Assembly (NCBI GenBank): GCA_018968815.1
Contig: JAGWZL010000015.1
Location: forward strand, 1-43,814
Length of the DNA: 43,814 nucleotides
Source of the DNA: Verrucomicrobiota bacterium
GTDB lineage: Bacteria; Chlamydiota; Chlamydiia; Chlamydiales; SM23-39
Direction: 5' to 3'
Shown: positions 7,286-15,918 of the stretch, piece by piece
Layout of the letters: every line of letters begins with the position of its first letter
How positions within the stretch are numbered: position 1 is the stretch's first letter
The notes under the pieces: model-generated
The model's input: the letters and a program-made list of their open reading frames with translations, nothing else
Databases searched by the model: none
What the model was told of the DNA's origin: nothing
Translations under genes and position numbers: made by a program

Positions 7286-9064
7286 ATGTGCGGTATTTTT
7301 GGCTACATCGGCGAAGACGATCCCTTGCAAACCTGCCTATTAGGCCTCGAGCAGCTCGAGTACCGAGGGTACGACTCGACAGGCATCGCCGGTCTTGTCG
7401 ATGGCCAAATCGCCATCTGTAAAGAGGTCGGCAAGCTCTCCCAACTGAAAGCAAAACTCACCTTGCAGCGGCTCACGATCGCCATCGGCCACACGCGCTG
7501 GGCCACGCACGGCAAAGTCACCCCTGTCAACGCCCACCCTCACCAAGATGTGCAAGAGGCCATCGCGCTCGTACACAACGGCATCATTGAAAACTACGAA
7601 GAGCTCAAAGAAGAACTGCACACACAGGGCGTGCGCTTCCAAACAGAAACAGATACAGAAGTGCTCACCAACCTCATTGCAAAGTGCTACACAGGCGATT
7701 TGGTTCAGGCGGTCCAAAAAGCCCTATTGCGCGTGCGAGGCCACTTTGCCTTCGCTCTCGTGCATAAACACCATCCGCAAGAAATCATCGCTGCCGCCAG
7801 AGAATGCCCTCTCTCCATCGGCGTCAATGACGCCCACACCGAATCGATCATCTCCTCCGACCCCAATGCCTTTTTAGGCAAAACACTCAACGTCCTCTTC
7901 TTGCGCTCAGGCGAAATTGCCAAAGTGGAAAAAGGGAAAGTATCTGTGTTTGATAGCCAGTTGAGGTCTTTAGCAAAAAAAACGGAACGGCTCGACGCAG
8001 GGACAGCCGCCCCATCGAAAGAGGGGTTTGAACATTTTATGCTCAAAGAGATCTACGAACAGCCCTCCACAGTCCAAAAAGCCTACTTGGGAAGACTCGA
8101 AGAGGGAGAGGTGCAATTTGAATCGCTGTCTGAAGAATTTCGCACCCCCAGCCAGATTTGCTTCATCGCATGCGGCACCTCAGCCCACGCCGGAGCCATC
8201 GGAGCCCTCCTTGTAGAGGATTTCGCAGCGATCCCCTCTCACTATGAAATCGCATCCGAGGCGCGCTATCGGATCTTGCCCCAAAACACCCTCATCGTCG
8301 CCATCAGCCAATCGGGCGAAACAGCCGACACCCTGGCCGCTGTGCGCGAAATGAAAGCGCGCGGATATAAAGTTCTCGGCATTTGCAATGTGAAAAATTC
8401 CACTCTCACCAGAGAAACCGACGCCTGCATTTTCCTCAAAGCAGGCCCCGAAGTCAGCGTCTGCTCCACCAAAGCTTTCACCTCCCAAATCACCGTTCTC
8501 TACTTATTTGCCCAATTCTTATCTGGCAAACGGGTCAGCGAGGATCTCAAAAACGTGCCCGCCCAAATTGAAAAAGTGTTGGAATGCGCCCCCCGCATCC
8601 AGCAAATCGCAAAAAAATATAGCCGCTTCAACAACTTTTTCTTCCTCGGAAGGCGCTACATGTTCCCCACCTGCATGGAAGCGGCGCTCAAATTGAAAGA
8701 GATCTCCTATGTGAATGCCAACGGCTATGCAGCCGGCGAATTGAAGCATGGCCCCATCGCGCTGCTCGATCCCCATTTCCCCGTCATCGCATTTTGCGCT
8801 AACCATCAGACAGAGGAAAAGATCGTCAGCAATGTGCAAGAAGTCAAAGCGCGCAGCGCCCCCATCCTCGCATTGGCGCCAGAATCCTTGAAGGGCATTG
8901 CAAAAATCGTCGATGATGTGATCTGGCTGCCCAATACCTCCGATGCACTCGCCCCTTTCGCCTCCACTGTAGCCGGACAACTGTTTGCCTACTTTGTGGC
9001 CAAAGAGCGAGGGTGTGACATCGATCAACCCAGAAACCTCGCGAAATCGGTGACGGTAGAATGA
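7286..9064 (+). CDS. glmS: Glutamine--fructose-6-phosphate aminotransferase
   Basis: Makes glucosamine-6-phosphate from fructose-6-phosphate and glutamine, the first step to UDP-GlcNAc for lipid A and peptidoglycan. The 592-residue protein starts with MCGIFGYIG, so the catalytic N-terminal Cys is exposed after Met removal; this fixes the start at 7286 with an AAGGAGG ribosome site, and the longer upstream frame should be ignored. The glutaminase domain (about 1-235) has HTRWATHGKV and HNGIIENY. The two SIS domains follow, with CGTSAHAG, SQSGETADT, CSTKAFTSQ and the C-terminal DQPRNLAKSVTVE. Slightly shorter than the ~609-residue E. coli enzyme. Its stop overlaps the next ATG (ATGA). Confidence 0.97.
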   Translation: MCGIFGYIGEDDPLQTCLLGLEQLEYRGYDSTGIAGLVDGQIAICKEVGKLSQLKAKLTLQRLTIAIGHTRWATHGKVTPVNAHPHQDVQEAIALVHNGIIENYEELKEELHTQGVRFQTETDTEVLTNLIAKCYTGDLVQAVQKALLRVRGHFAFALVHKHHPQEIIAAARECPLSIGVNDAHTESIISSDPNAFLGKTLNVLFLRSGEIAKVEKGKVSVFDSQLRSLAKKTERLDAGTAAPSKEGFEHFMLKEIYEQPSTVQKAYLGRLEEGEVQFESLSEEFRTPSQICFIACGTSAHAGAIGALLVEDFAAIPSHYEIASEARYRILPQNTLIVAISQSGETADTLAAVREMKARGYKVLGICNVKNSTLTRETDACIFLKAGPEVSVCSTKAFTSQITVLYLFAQFLSGKRVSEDLKNVPAQIEKVLECAPRIQQIAKKYSRFNNFFFLGRRYMFPTCMEAALKLKEISYVNANGYAAGELKHGPIALLDPHFPVIAFCANHQTEEKIVSNVQEVKARSAPILALAPESLKGIAKIVDDVIWLPNTSDALAPFASTVAGQLFAYFVAKERGCDIDQPRNLAKSVTVE

Positions 9065-10359
9065 AATCCAAACTGCTTAAAATAGGGATCGCCCTGGCTG
9101 TTATTCTCATCATCCTTCTCGGTTTTTTGCCGCAAATCGCCTCCACCCGACTCGGTAAACCGCTGTTTGTCCGCGCATTCGAAAAAAAAACCCACGCGCA
9201 CGTGACCATCGGCTCTTTGAAATGTTCGTGGTTCGGACCGCAAGTATTTAGGAATGTAACTTTTGAGCGCGACTCTGCCACCGGATCTTTTGAGGAGTTA
9301 TCCATCCGCGCGCCCTTTTGGAACTTTACTGGGGCTTTTCAGCTGAAAGGGGGGCATATTGCCTATCGGGGCGGGCATGTCGAACAGATTGAAGGGCGTA
9401 TTGAGGGGCACGATTTTACCCTGACTGGGGTCACATTGCAGGGGCATATTTCCCTGAAAGGGCAGATTGTCTCCAAACTGCAGTTTCATGTGCAGATCGA
9501 CGTGACGCAATTCCCTCTGGTTGCCATCGATCCAAGGCTTCCACTCTTGCTTGGCCCGACGTTGGATCTTGTGGGAACGGCCACAATGAAGGAAGGGACA
9601 GGTACCTTAGATCTTCATGCCGCATCTGCCAATTTGCAAACGCAACTCAAAGGAACTTTGACCGAGGAGGGCATCGGTCTGAGCGAGCAGCTAGTCGTCT
9701 CGCTACGGTTGACGCCTGAGATCAGCGCACTTCTTCTGAAAGAGACCAATCCCCTCTTTGTGACGGGCCTTTCTGCGCAAAATCCGGTCATCTTGCGCGT
9801 CGAGCCGGAAGGGTTTTTCTTTCCCTTCTCCTGTTCTTTAGAGAAGCTGAAGGTGGGGTTGGCAACGCTTGATCTGGGCAAAATGCGCTGTCAAATGGGA
9901 GAAACGCTCAAGTCGGTGATCGCTCTTCTGAATGCGAATCGGCTTCTGAATGCATCTGAGATGAATATTTGGGCAGCTCCTTTCTCCATGCACATTGAAC
10001 AGGGAGTGTTGACAGCGGGCAGGTTTGATGCGCTGCTCGATGATTCGATCCACATCTGCACCTGGGGAAGCATCGATCTGATCCGAGACCGTCTCGACAT
10101 GTTTTTGGGCTTGCCTGCGAGTACGTTGCAAAACTCTTTTGGAGTGCAAGATATGCCGCGCAACTATGTCTTAAAAATTCCGATTCGGGGAACTCCCTCT
10201 CATCCAGAGATCGATAAAAAGACAGCCCTTGCGAAAATTGGCCTTTTGATGGCATCGGGCCCCCTTCCGAAAGCGGGCATTTTAGAGGTTCTGGCGCAAA
10301 AGCAGCAAAATGATGTGCCAGCGCCCCAGCGCCCCTTTCCTTGGGAACAATCTCCATGA
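9061..10359 (+). CDS. AsmA-like membrane-anchored protein
   Basis: A 432-residue protein with one N-terminal membrane anchor (about residues 5-26) and a long beta-rich periplasmic region. The stretch THAHVTIGSLKCSWFGPQVFRNVTFE (about 44-69) is the usual opening of AsmA/TamB-type repeats. The C-terminal part, with RDRLDMFLGLPASTLQNSFGV and NYVLKIPIRGTPSHPEID, resembles the AsmA C-terminal region. AsmA-like proteins are thought to help move phospholipids or assemble outer-membrane proteins across the periplasm. It is translationally coupled to glmS (ATGA) and to the ribonuclease downstream (ATGA). Family assignment is from pattern; the exact role is not known. Confidence 0.7.
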   Translation: MKSKLLKIGIALAVILIILLGFLPQIASTRLGKPLFVRAFEKKTHAHVTIGSLKCSWFGPQVFRNVTFERDSATGSFEELSIRAPFWNFTGAFQLKGGHIAYRGGHVEQIEGRIEGHDFTLTGVTLQGHISLKGQIVSKLQFHVQIDVTQFPLVAIDPRLPLLLGPTLDLVGTATMKEGTGTLDLHAASANLQTQLKGTLTEEGIGLSEQLVVSLRLTPEISALLLKETNPLFVTGLSAQNPVILRVEPEGFFFPFSCSLEKLKVGLATLDLGKMRCQMGETLKSVIALLNANRLLNASEMNIWAAPFSMHIEQGVLTAGRFDALLDDSIHICTWGSIDLIRDRLDMFLGLPASTLQNSFGVQDMPRNYVLKIPIRGTPSHPEIDKKTALAKIGLLMASGPLPKAGILEVLAQKQQNDVPAPQRPFPWEQSP

Positions 10360-11789
10360 AGAAACTCGAAGAAATTGCCGATGAAGCGATGTTGGAGAGG
10401 GGATTTATCCCCAATTTTCCAGAGCCGATTCAGGCTGAATTGGAACATTTAACGGAGCCGGCCAAACCGCACGACGCCATTCGGGATATGCGCCATTTGC
10501 TTTGGGTCTCCATCGATAATGAAGATTCAAAGGATTTGGATCAGATTACCTATGCTGAAAAAGATCGGATCTATGTCGCTATCGCCGATGTCGATGCCCT
10601 CGTGAAACAGCGCTCTGCGATCGACAAAAGAGCGGAGCACAACACCACTTCGGTGTACACCCCTGTCAAGATTTTTCCGATGCTGCCTCTCAAATTGTCG
10701 AACCATTTGACCTCTTTAAATGAAAACACCGACCGGTGCGCCATCGTTGTGGAAGTGGCGGTTGATCCAGATGGCAAATTCGATCTGCAAGATGTGTATC
10801 ACGCTTGGGTGCGCAATCACGCCCAGCTTAACTATCCGTGTGTGGGGGCTTGGCTGGAACAGCGGATTTGCAAAAATCCGATCCCGCCGATCCACGGATT
10901 GAAGGAACAACTCCATTTGCAAGATCTATTCGCGCAAAAGATCCAAACTTATCGATCGCATCAGGGGGCGCTCGAATTTGGTGTGATCCAACTACAAGCC
11001 GTGATTGTGGAAGGGGTGCCGGTTTCCTTGGAAGAGCAGCAAATCAACCGCGCCCACAAACTGATTGAAAATATGATGATCGCCGCCAACGTGGCTGCAA
11101 CCCGGTTTTTAAAAAATCGAAAACTGCCCACCCTGCGCAGAGTGGTGAAAGTCCCAAAGCGGTGGGACCGGATCATGCAGATCGCCCAAGATGTGGGAGA
11201 AAAATTACCCGCGCAGCCCGATCCCAAAGCGCTGCGCGCCTTTTTGCTGAAACAGCAAGCCCAAGCGCCGCTCCAATTCCCCGATCTCTCTTTGGCCATG
11301 ATCAAATTGCTCGGCCGAGGCGAATATGTGTTGGGGCTCCCCGGAAAACCGTCGCCCGGCCATTTCGATTTGAGCGAGCACGAATACTGCCACGCCACCG
11401 CCCCCAACCGGCGCTTTGCCGACCTCATCATGCAACGCCTGCTTAAAAGCGCCCTTTTCCAGACAGAGGCGCCCTATTCCCACAAAGAACTCGCCGATCT
11501 GGCAGCCCATTGCACGCAAAAAGAAGACGATGCAGACAAAGTCGAACGGCGCCTCATCAAATGCGCAGCGGCAGCCGTGATGGCCAAAAGCTTGGGCCAC
11601 ACCTTTCAGGCAATGGTGACAGGATCAGCCCCCAAAGGAACGTGGGTCCGATTGATGCAGCCGCCCGTTGAAGGCAAACTCGTGAAAGGATTTGAAGGGG
11701 TTGACGTCGGCGATTTTTTAAAGGTGAAATTGATTCACGTCGATGTGACAAAAGGTCACATCGATTTTGAGGCCGTGCATTCATCTTGA
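10356..11789 (+). CDS. Short RNB-domain (RNase II-type) ribonuclease
   Basis: A 477-residue protein containing an RNB exoribonuclease domain and a short S1/OB-like end, without the N-terminal cold-shock domains of full RNase II/R (usually 640-800 residues). I start it at the ATG at 10356, which overlaps the previous stop. The catalytic segment VSIDNEDSKDLDQITYAE aligns with E. coli RNase II TIDSASTEDMDDA: Asp54, Asp60 and Asp62 match D201, D207 and D209, but the fourth acid (D210) is Gln63. Further RNB landmarks are IADV, SLNENTDRCA and HYxH-like HEYCHATAPNRRFADL. Either a subfamily with altered metal chemistry or reduced activity. Its 3' end is copied at 12034-12166. Confidence 0.82.
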   Translation: MKKLEEIADEAMLERGFIPNFPEPIQAELEHLTEPAKPHDAIRDMRHLLWVSIDNEDSKDLDQITYAEKDRIYVAIADVDALVKQRSAIDKRAEHNTTSVYTPVKIFPMLPLKLSNHLTSLNENTDRCAIVVEVAVDPDGKFDLQDVYHAWVRNHAQLNYPCVGAWLEQRICKNPIPPIHGLKEQLHLQDLFAQKIQTYRSHQGALEFGVIQLQAVIVEGVPVSLEEQQINRAHKLIENMMIAANVAATRFLKNRKLPTLRRVVKVPKRWDRIMQIAQDVGEKLPAQPDPKALRAFLLKQQAQAPLQFPDLSLAMIKLLGRGEYVLGLPGKPSPGHFDLSEHEYCHATAPNRRFADLIMQRLLKSALFQTEAPYSHKELADLAAHCTQKEDDADKVERRLIKCAAAAVMAKSLGHTFQAMVTGSAPKGTWVRLMQPPVEGKLVKGFEGVDVGDFLKVKLIHVDVTKGHIDFEAVHSS

Positions 11790-11829
11790 ACAGTATCTGG
11801 AATCACGCCAAAAATCTTGTACACAAAGG

Positions 11830-11950
11830 TCAACGGTAGGAACGATACAACGATAAGAACGATAAAAAATTTACGGAGAAGTCAAAACGGTAGAGGCAGC
11901 TCCTCTTCTTCTTTTCATCGTTCTTATCGTTGTATCGTTCCTACCGTTGA
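11830..11950. repeat. Perfect 34-bp inverted repeat in an intergenic insertion
   Basis: Arms at 11830-11863 and 11917-11950 are exact reverse complements, built from repeated AACGATA-type units, separated by 53 nt; AAAA/TTTT extends the pairing inside. An 8-bp direct repeat TACACAAA lies outside at 11820-11827 and 12000-12007. The RNA from either strand would fold into a long hairpin. The wider gap 11790-12033 holds no supported gene. Confidence 0.75.
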
Positions 11951-12033
11951 TGCTGGCCATGGATGCACACAGTTCAGGCCACAGCCCCGGATGCTCCTAT
12001 ACACAAATTAACAGAGCCGCCCGAACATAAGCC

Positions 12034-12166
12034 ATTTGATGCAGCCGCCCGTCGAAGGCAAACTCGTCCAAGGCTTTGAAGGGGTTGACGTCGGCGATTT
12101 TTTAAAGGTTAAATTGCTTCACGTCGATGTCACCAAAGGTCATATCGACTTTGGGGCGCTCCACTA
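12034..12166 (+). pseudogene. Copied 3' end of the RNB ribonuclease gene
   Basis: From about GATGCAGCCGCCCGT to the TAA at 12164-12166 the sequence is clearly homologous to the last ~45 codons of the ribonuclease gene (about 11655-11789). The frame is kept and reads LMQPPVEGKLVQGFEG, then VDVGDFLKVKLLHVDVTKG and HIDFGALH. Changes are mostly silent or conservative (K to Q, I to L, DFEAVHSS to DFGALH), suggesting it drifted while coding or came from a related allele. It has no start and is cut off from any upstream coding sequence. The accessory DNA 11790-12033 separates it from the intact gene. Confidence 0.85.
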
Positions 12167-12539
12167 AGCAGCACCCGGTTTCTCGGAAATAAGGAGGCAT
12201 CACTATAGGGGGCCGATAGTCCCTGTACCTCTCAAAAAGGCAATAGGCCTCCATGGATGAACTGGCGCATTGTAACAGTTGGCAAAAAAACTTTCGCATC
12301 GGTGTAAATGTGCGGTCGGCTTGCTGGATGACTATGTGGCTCCGATCCCATAAAATCGATACTACCCCAATATACTTACACTCCGAATTGGAAAAGATCC
12401 CCAGTGTGTGCCGACCGCCTCTTCCTGGCGATTCCACCCACGTAACCTTCATATTGGAGGCACGAATGAGATCGCCTATAAGTTTGGGCTGCTTTACCTC
12501 TACCAAACCATACCAATCTAAAGCTGGGCGTGCCGTCAT
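12102..12539 (-). CDS. Tandem paralogue 1 of an unrecognised ~120-residue family, 3' end frameshifted
   Basis: A 145-residue frame whose first ~115 residues match the two paralogues to its right: DWYGL near the N-terminus, DLIRASNMKVTW, HTLGIFSN, YIGVVSILWDR, PMRKFFCQLLQ, SSMEAYCLFERYRDY and a proline-rich end. The stop used by paralogue 3 (CTA on the plus strand) has a counterpart at 12164-12166 but is out of frame because the 3' end gained several bases (GAAATAAGG region). Translation therefore runs on for about 20 codons antisense through the copied ribonuclease tail. The ATG is 4 nt after the stop of paralogue 2, so they form one transcript. No known domain recognised; the copy may be decaying. 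Confidence 0.6.
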   Translation of the reverse strand: MTARPALDWYGLVEVKQPKLIGDLIRASNMKVTWVESPGRGGRHTLGIFSNSECKYIGVVSILWDRSHIVIQQADRTFTPMRKFFCQLLQCASSSMEAYCLFERYRDYRPPIVMPPYFRETGCCLVERPKVDMTFGDIDVKQFNL

Positions 12540-12543
12540 TCGA

Positions 12544-12909
12544 TTAAGCGGCTCCTGGTTTCTCAGGCATCACAGGGGGCGGATAGTCCCTATACCACTC
12601 AAAAAGGCGAGAGGCCTCCAGGGATGAATCGGCGTATTGTAACAGTTGGCAAAAAAACTCTCGCATCGGTTCAAATCTGGGGTCGTCTTGCTGGATGACT
12701 GGCTTGGTGACTATTTTCCCCTGATCCCATAAAACCGATACTGCCCCAATATACTGCCAATTGGACACGATATCCAATGTGTGCCAATAACCGCCTCTTC
12801 CTGACGCTTTCGTCGCCCATATAACCTCCACATTGGAGGCCTGAATGAGATCGCGTATACGGTCGGGGCGGTCTTGCAAAGACCAATGTAAAGCTGGGGG
12901 TGCTGTCAT
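12544..12909 (-). CDS. Tandem paralogue 2 of an unrecognised ~120-residue family
   Basis: A 121-residue soluble-looking protein: MTAPPALHW, RIRDLIQASNVEVIW, GRGGYWHTLDIVSNWQYIG, AVSVLWDQGKIV, DPRFEPMREFFCQLLQ, DSSLEASRLFEWYRDYPPPV. I chose the ATG at 12909, which aligns with the starts of the other two copies; an upstream in-frame ATG would read through the repeat that precedes it. No ribosome site is seen. TATAAT (plus-strand 12917-12922) stands 7 nt upstream on the coding strand, consistent with leaderless transcription. Small, with conserved Trp/Tyr and charged residues and no membrane segment; I do not recognise the family. Confidence 0.65.
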   Translation of the reverse strand: MTAPPALHWSLQDRPDRIRDLIQASNVEVIWATKASGRGGYWHTLDIVSNWQYIGAVSVLWDQGKIVTKPVIQQDDPRFEPMREFFCQLLQYADSSLEASRLFEWYRDYPPPVMPEKPGAA

Positions 12910-12937
12910 GCGAAATATTATACACAAGAAGCGAATT

Positions 12938-13109
12938 TTAAGCCACGTATTGTTCAGTGGGTCAAGCAACTGAAAATGAGCAACTTGAGTGCATTACAAA
13001 AATGAAAAAATACAATCTTTCGTCATTCGACTCACCCGCAGCGAGTCTACCGAACTTATTATGAGTGAGTTACGTTTTGCCTGACCCACTGAACAAATAC
13101 TTAAGCCAC
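12938..13109. mobile_element. 154-bp MITE-like element with 9-bp target duplication
   Basis: The element spans 12947-13100. Its left end GTATTGTTCAGTGGGTCA (then AGCAA) and right end, read as reverse complement, GTATTTGTTCAGTGGGTCA (then GGCAA) match over 23-24 bp with one indel and one substitution. The 9-bp direct repeat TTAAGCCAC flanks it exactly at 12938-12946 and 13101-13109, as expected for a target-site duplication. The interior has no open frame of note, so it must be moved by a transposase elsewhere. It was inserted upstream of paralogue 2, splitting sequence that matches the aldolase 3' end/paralogue 3 leader. Confidence 0.85.
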
Positions 13110-13120
13110 TGTGAGGCTCT

Positions 13121-13480
13121 CTAAGCAGTTCTTGGTGCCCTGGGAGGCATCACTACAGGCGGCGGATAGTGCTTATACCACTCAAAAAGGCGATAGGCCT
13201 CCATGGATGAATCGGTGCGTTGTAACAGTTGGCGAAAGAACTCTCGCATCGGTTCAAATCTGGGGTCGACTTGCTCGGTGACTATTTTGCTCCGATCCCA
13301 TAAAACCGATACTCCCCCAATATACTGTCGATAGGAAAAGATCTCCAGTGTGTGCCAATAACCGCCTCTTCTTGGCGATTCCGCCCACGTAACCTCCACA
13401 TTGGAGGCCTGAATGAGATCGCGTATACGGTCGGGTTGCTTTCGCAAACCATACCAATCTAAAGCTTGGAGCGCCATCAT
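13121..13480 (-). CDS. Tandem paralogue 3 of an unrecognised ~120-residue family
   Basis: A 119-residue protein beginning MMALQALDWYGLRKQ and very similar to paralogue 2 along its whole length (RIRDLIQASNVEVTW, RRGGYWHTLEIFS, YIGGVSVLWDRSKIV, DPRFEPMREFFRQLLQ, DSSMEAYRLFEWYKHYPPPV). The open frame runs further upstream, but that part is antisense-like reading through the aldolase gene in another frame; similarity to the other copies begins at the ATG pair at 13480. The leader AATTCGCTTCTTG...TATCAT recurs before paralogue 2, so gene and leader were duplicated together. Family unrecognised. Confidence 0.65.
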   Translation of the reverse strand: MMALQALDWYGLRKQPDRIRDLIQASNVEVTWAESPRRGGYWHTLEIFSYRQYIGGVSVLWDRSKIVTEQVDPRFEPMREFFRQLLQRTDSSMEAYRLFEWYKHYPPPVVMPPRAPRTA

Positions 13481-13509
13481 TTCGATGCATGATACGCAAG
13501 AAGCGAATT

Positions 13510-14565
13510 TTAGGCCACTGTGATCTCTTTCGCCAAGTAGACGTCTTGGATTGTATGGAGCAGCTGAATGCCCTCTTTGCGCGGCTTTTGGAACGCCTTG
13601 CGCCCCGAGATGAGCCCCATGCCACCTGCCCGTTTGTTGATCACCGCGGTAGCGGCTGCCTCTTGCAGATCGTTTTTCCCTGAAGGGCCGCCCGAATTGA
13701 TGAGTCCCATCCTGCCCATGTAGCCATTGATCACCTGATAGCGAGTGAGGTCGATCGGATGGTCGCTGCAAAGCGCCGTGTACATCTTTTCATGGGTTTT
13801 GCCGAACTTGAGCGCCTTAAAACCCCCATTGCAATTGGGCAATTTTTGCTTCACGATATCGGCCTCGATCGTCACGCCCAAATGATTGCCCTGCGCAGTC
13901 AGATCGGCTGCATCGTGATAGTCGTGCTCCGCCGTTTTGAAGGCCGAGTTGCGCAAATAGCACCAGAGCACGGTCGCCATCCCCAATTCATGAGCATGGG
14001 CAAACGCTTCGCTCACCTCAACAATCTGCCTGCGCGATTCAGCCGATCCAAAATAGATGGTGGCGCCCACCGCAACGCATCCCATGTCATACGCCTGTTT
14101 GACAGACGCAAACAGCGTCTGGTCGTAGATATTTGGATAGCGAAGCAGCTCATTGTGGTTGAACTTGAGAAGGAATGGAATTTTATGCGCATATTTGCGC
14201 GCAACCGCTCCCAACACTCCCAGCGTACTGGCGACCGCATTACACCCTCCCTCAATCGCGAGACGGACGATATTTTCCGGATCAAAGTATTCGGGGTTGG
14301 GGGCAAAAGAGGCGCCTGCCGTGTGCTCTACGCCTTGATCGACCGGTAAAATAGACAGATATCCGGTACCGCTCAATCTTCCATGACTGAATAGCGCCTG
14401 TAAGCTGCGGAGTACGCGGGGCGTCCGATCGCTGACGCCAAAAATCCGCTCGACCCAATCGGGACCCGGCAAGTGGAGCTTTTCCTTCGGCACCGTTTTA
14501 CAAGTGTGCTGGAGGAGCGTTTCGCCCTCTTCAGCTAATATCTTTTGGATCTCTGCATAACTCAT
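13510..14565 (-). CDS. Class I fructose-bisphosphate aldolase, DhnA/FbaB type
   Basis: Cleaves fructose-1,6-bisphosphate in glycolysis by Schiff-base chemistry. The 351-residue protein has the DhnA-type signatures [21 protein letters not shown] (about 71-91), [42 protein letters not shown] and [33 protein letters not shown], which holds the phosphate-binding glycines. Chlamydiae use this archaeal-like aldolase (dhnA). The ATG overlaps the stop of the sugar transporter (ATGA), coupling uptake and glycolysis. The stop TAA at 13510-13512 is followed by the leader of paralogue 3, and the last few codons plus stop reappear as a trace at about 13101-13120. Confidence 0.93.
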   Translation of the reverse strand: MSYAEIQKILAEEGETLLQHTCKTVPKEKLHLPGPDWVERIFGVSDRTPRVLRSLQALFSHGRLSGTGYLSILPVDQGVEHTAGASFAPNPEYFDPENIVRLAIEGGCNAVASTLGVLGAVARKYAHKIPFLLKFNHNELLRYPNIYDQTLFASVKQAYDMGCVAVGATIYFGSAESRRQIVEVSEAFAHAHELGMATVLWCYLRNSAFKTAEHDYHDAADLTAQGNHLGVTIEADIVKQKLPNCNGGFKALKFGKTHEKMYTALCSDHPIDLTRYQVINGYMGRMGLINSGGPSGKNDLQEAAATAVINKRAGGMGLISGRKAFQKPRKEGIQLLHTIQDVYLAKEITVA

Positions 14566-15905
14566 GTTTTCTTCCAGAATGATTGAATTTCTTCGAGGGT
14601 TTTACCTTTCGTTTCAGGCACTAACCGGATCACAAACCAAAGGCCGAGTAAGCAAATGATTGCGTACAGCCAGAAGGTGCCTGATGTCCCAAGGTCTTGA
14701 ATTAAGGTCAAAAAGGTCAGCGACACAAAATAATTGCACAGCCAATTGGAAAAGGTTGCAATCCCCATCGCCCGACCCCGTACACCGAGCGGATAGACTT
14801 CTGAAATGATCAACCAGGCCACAGGCCCCAGGCTGACTGCAAAAAAGCCCACATAGATTAACATGGCAAAGATCGCGGTGAGGCCCGATGCATGGCCTTG
14901 GGAAAGAAACGAAAGACCGAGGATGAAAAGGGAACCCGCCATGCCGATGAGCCCTGCAATGAGAAGGGGCCTTCGTCCCACACGGTCAATAAGCCAAAGG
15001 GCGATGACCGTCACGATGACATTGATCGTTCCTACAAGCACAGTCGCAAACAGAGCGGTCGACGTCTCTGTAAATCCGGCCAACTGAAAAATGCGCGGGG
15101 CGTAATAGATCACTGTATTGATTCCGGTGATCGATTGGAATACAGCCACGCCAATGCCGATGAGAAAAGGCATTCTGACGGAAGGGGCTAAAAGAGCTTT
15201 GAAACGCTTTTTGGTAAGGCCATCCTCTTCTTTGCGCTCATTCACTAAATGGGGATGATGCCCATGATGCACTTGGATTTTTTCCAACACCTCTTCAGCA
15301 TCCGCTCTTTTGTGATGGCTGATCAGCCATGAAGGGGTCTCTGCGATGAAGAATAAGCCCACAAATTGAATTCCGATCGGAATGAACGCGCAGGCAAACA
15401 TATCGCGCCAATCCGCTTCGGCAGCAAACGCATAGGAGACGAGATAGGCCAATAAAATACCGATCGTGACGCAAAGCTGATTGAGCGATACGAGAGCGCC
15501 CCGGTTTTCCGGCGGAGACATTTCCGCAATATAGAGAGGCACCGCCATCGAAACAATCCCCACCGCAAGCCCCGAGATAAAACGGCCCACCAAAAAATAG
15601 GTAAAACTGTCGGCGATGGTCAACGTGAGCACGCCAATGAAAAACAGAATGAGAGTCGCAAAGAGGGTTTTTTTTCTTCCCAGCGAGTCGGCAATGAGCC
15701 CCCCCGCTAAAGAACCGATCAGCGCACCGATCAGGAGTGTGCTGACAATGAGTTCCTGCTCAAAAGTCGTTAATTGAAAATCTCTCGTAATGAAGAGCAA
15801 CACTCCCGAAATCACACTGGTGTTGTACCCAAATAAAATGCCCCCGATCGCAGCTACACATGAAACAAATAACGAGTAGTTGGTAAATTTGCGCCTTTTC
15901 GACAT
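14562..15905 (-). CDS. Major facilitator sugar:proton symporter (sugar porter family)
   Basis: About 447 residues and 12 membrane helices. Sugar-porter signatures are present: [15 protein letters not shown] after helix 2, [25 protein letters not shown], the mid-loop [37 protein letters not shown] in helix 7, DRVGRRPLL, and the C-terminal [12 protein letters not shown]. It should import a hexose or pentose with protons across the inner membrane. I prefer the ATG at 15905 (GGAG 5 nt upstream) to a GTG two codons earlier. A 173-bp palindrome lies just upstream. Operon with the aldolase, which it overlaps by ATGA. Which sugar is not readable. Confidence 0.9.
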   Translation of the reverse strand: MSKRRKFTNYSLFVSCVAAIGGILFGYNTSVISGVLLFITRDFQLTTFEQELIVSTLLIGALIGSLAGGLIADSLGRKKTLFATLILFFIGVLTLTIADSFTYFLVGRFISGLAVGIVSMAVPLYIAEMSPPENRGALVSLNQLCVTIGILLAYLVSYAFAAEADWRDMFACAFIPIGIQFVGLFFIAETPSWLISHHKRADAEEVLEKIQVHHGHHPHLVNERKEEDGLTKKRFKALLAPSVRMPFLIGIGVAVFQSITGINTVIYYAPRIFQLAGFTETSTALFATVLVGTINVIVTVIALWLIDRVGRRPLLIAGLIGMAGSLFILGLSFLSQGHASGLTAIFAMLIYVGFFAVSLGPVAWLIISEVYPLGVRGRAMGIATFSNWLCNYFVSLTFLTLIQDLGTSGTFWLYAIICLLGLWFVIRLVPETKGKTLEEIQSFWKKT

Positions 15906-15918
15906 CGCCACTCCACTT

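Noticed and set aside
11817..12011. 64-codon open frame over the 34-bp inverted repeat
   Set aside because: It translates repeat units on both arms, with no ribosome site and no protein-like composition.
12947..13100. Element as a remnant of a coding insertion sequence
   Set aside because: No transposase-like frame exists in 154 bp; the evidence supports only a non-autonomous element.
13481..13771. Upstream extension of paralogue 3 into the aldolase gene
   Set aside because: It reads the aldolase coding strand in the wrong frame, and similarity to the other two paralogues starts only at the ATG pair at 13480.
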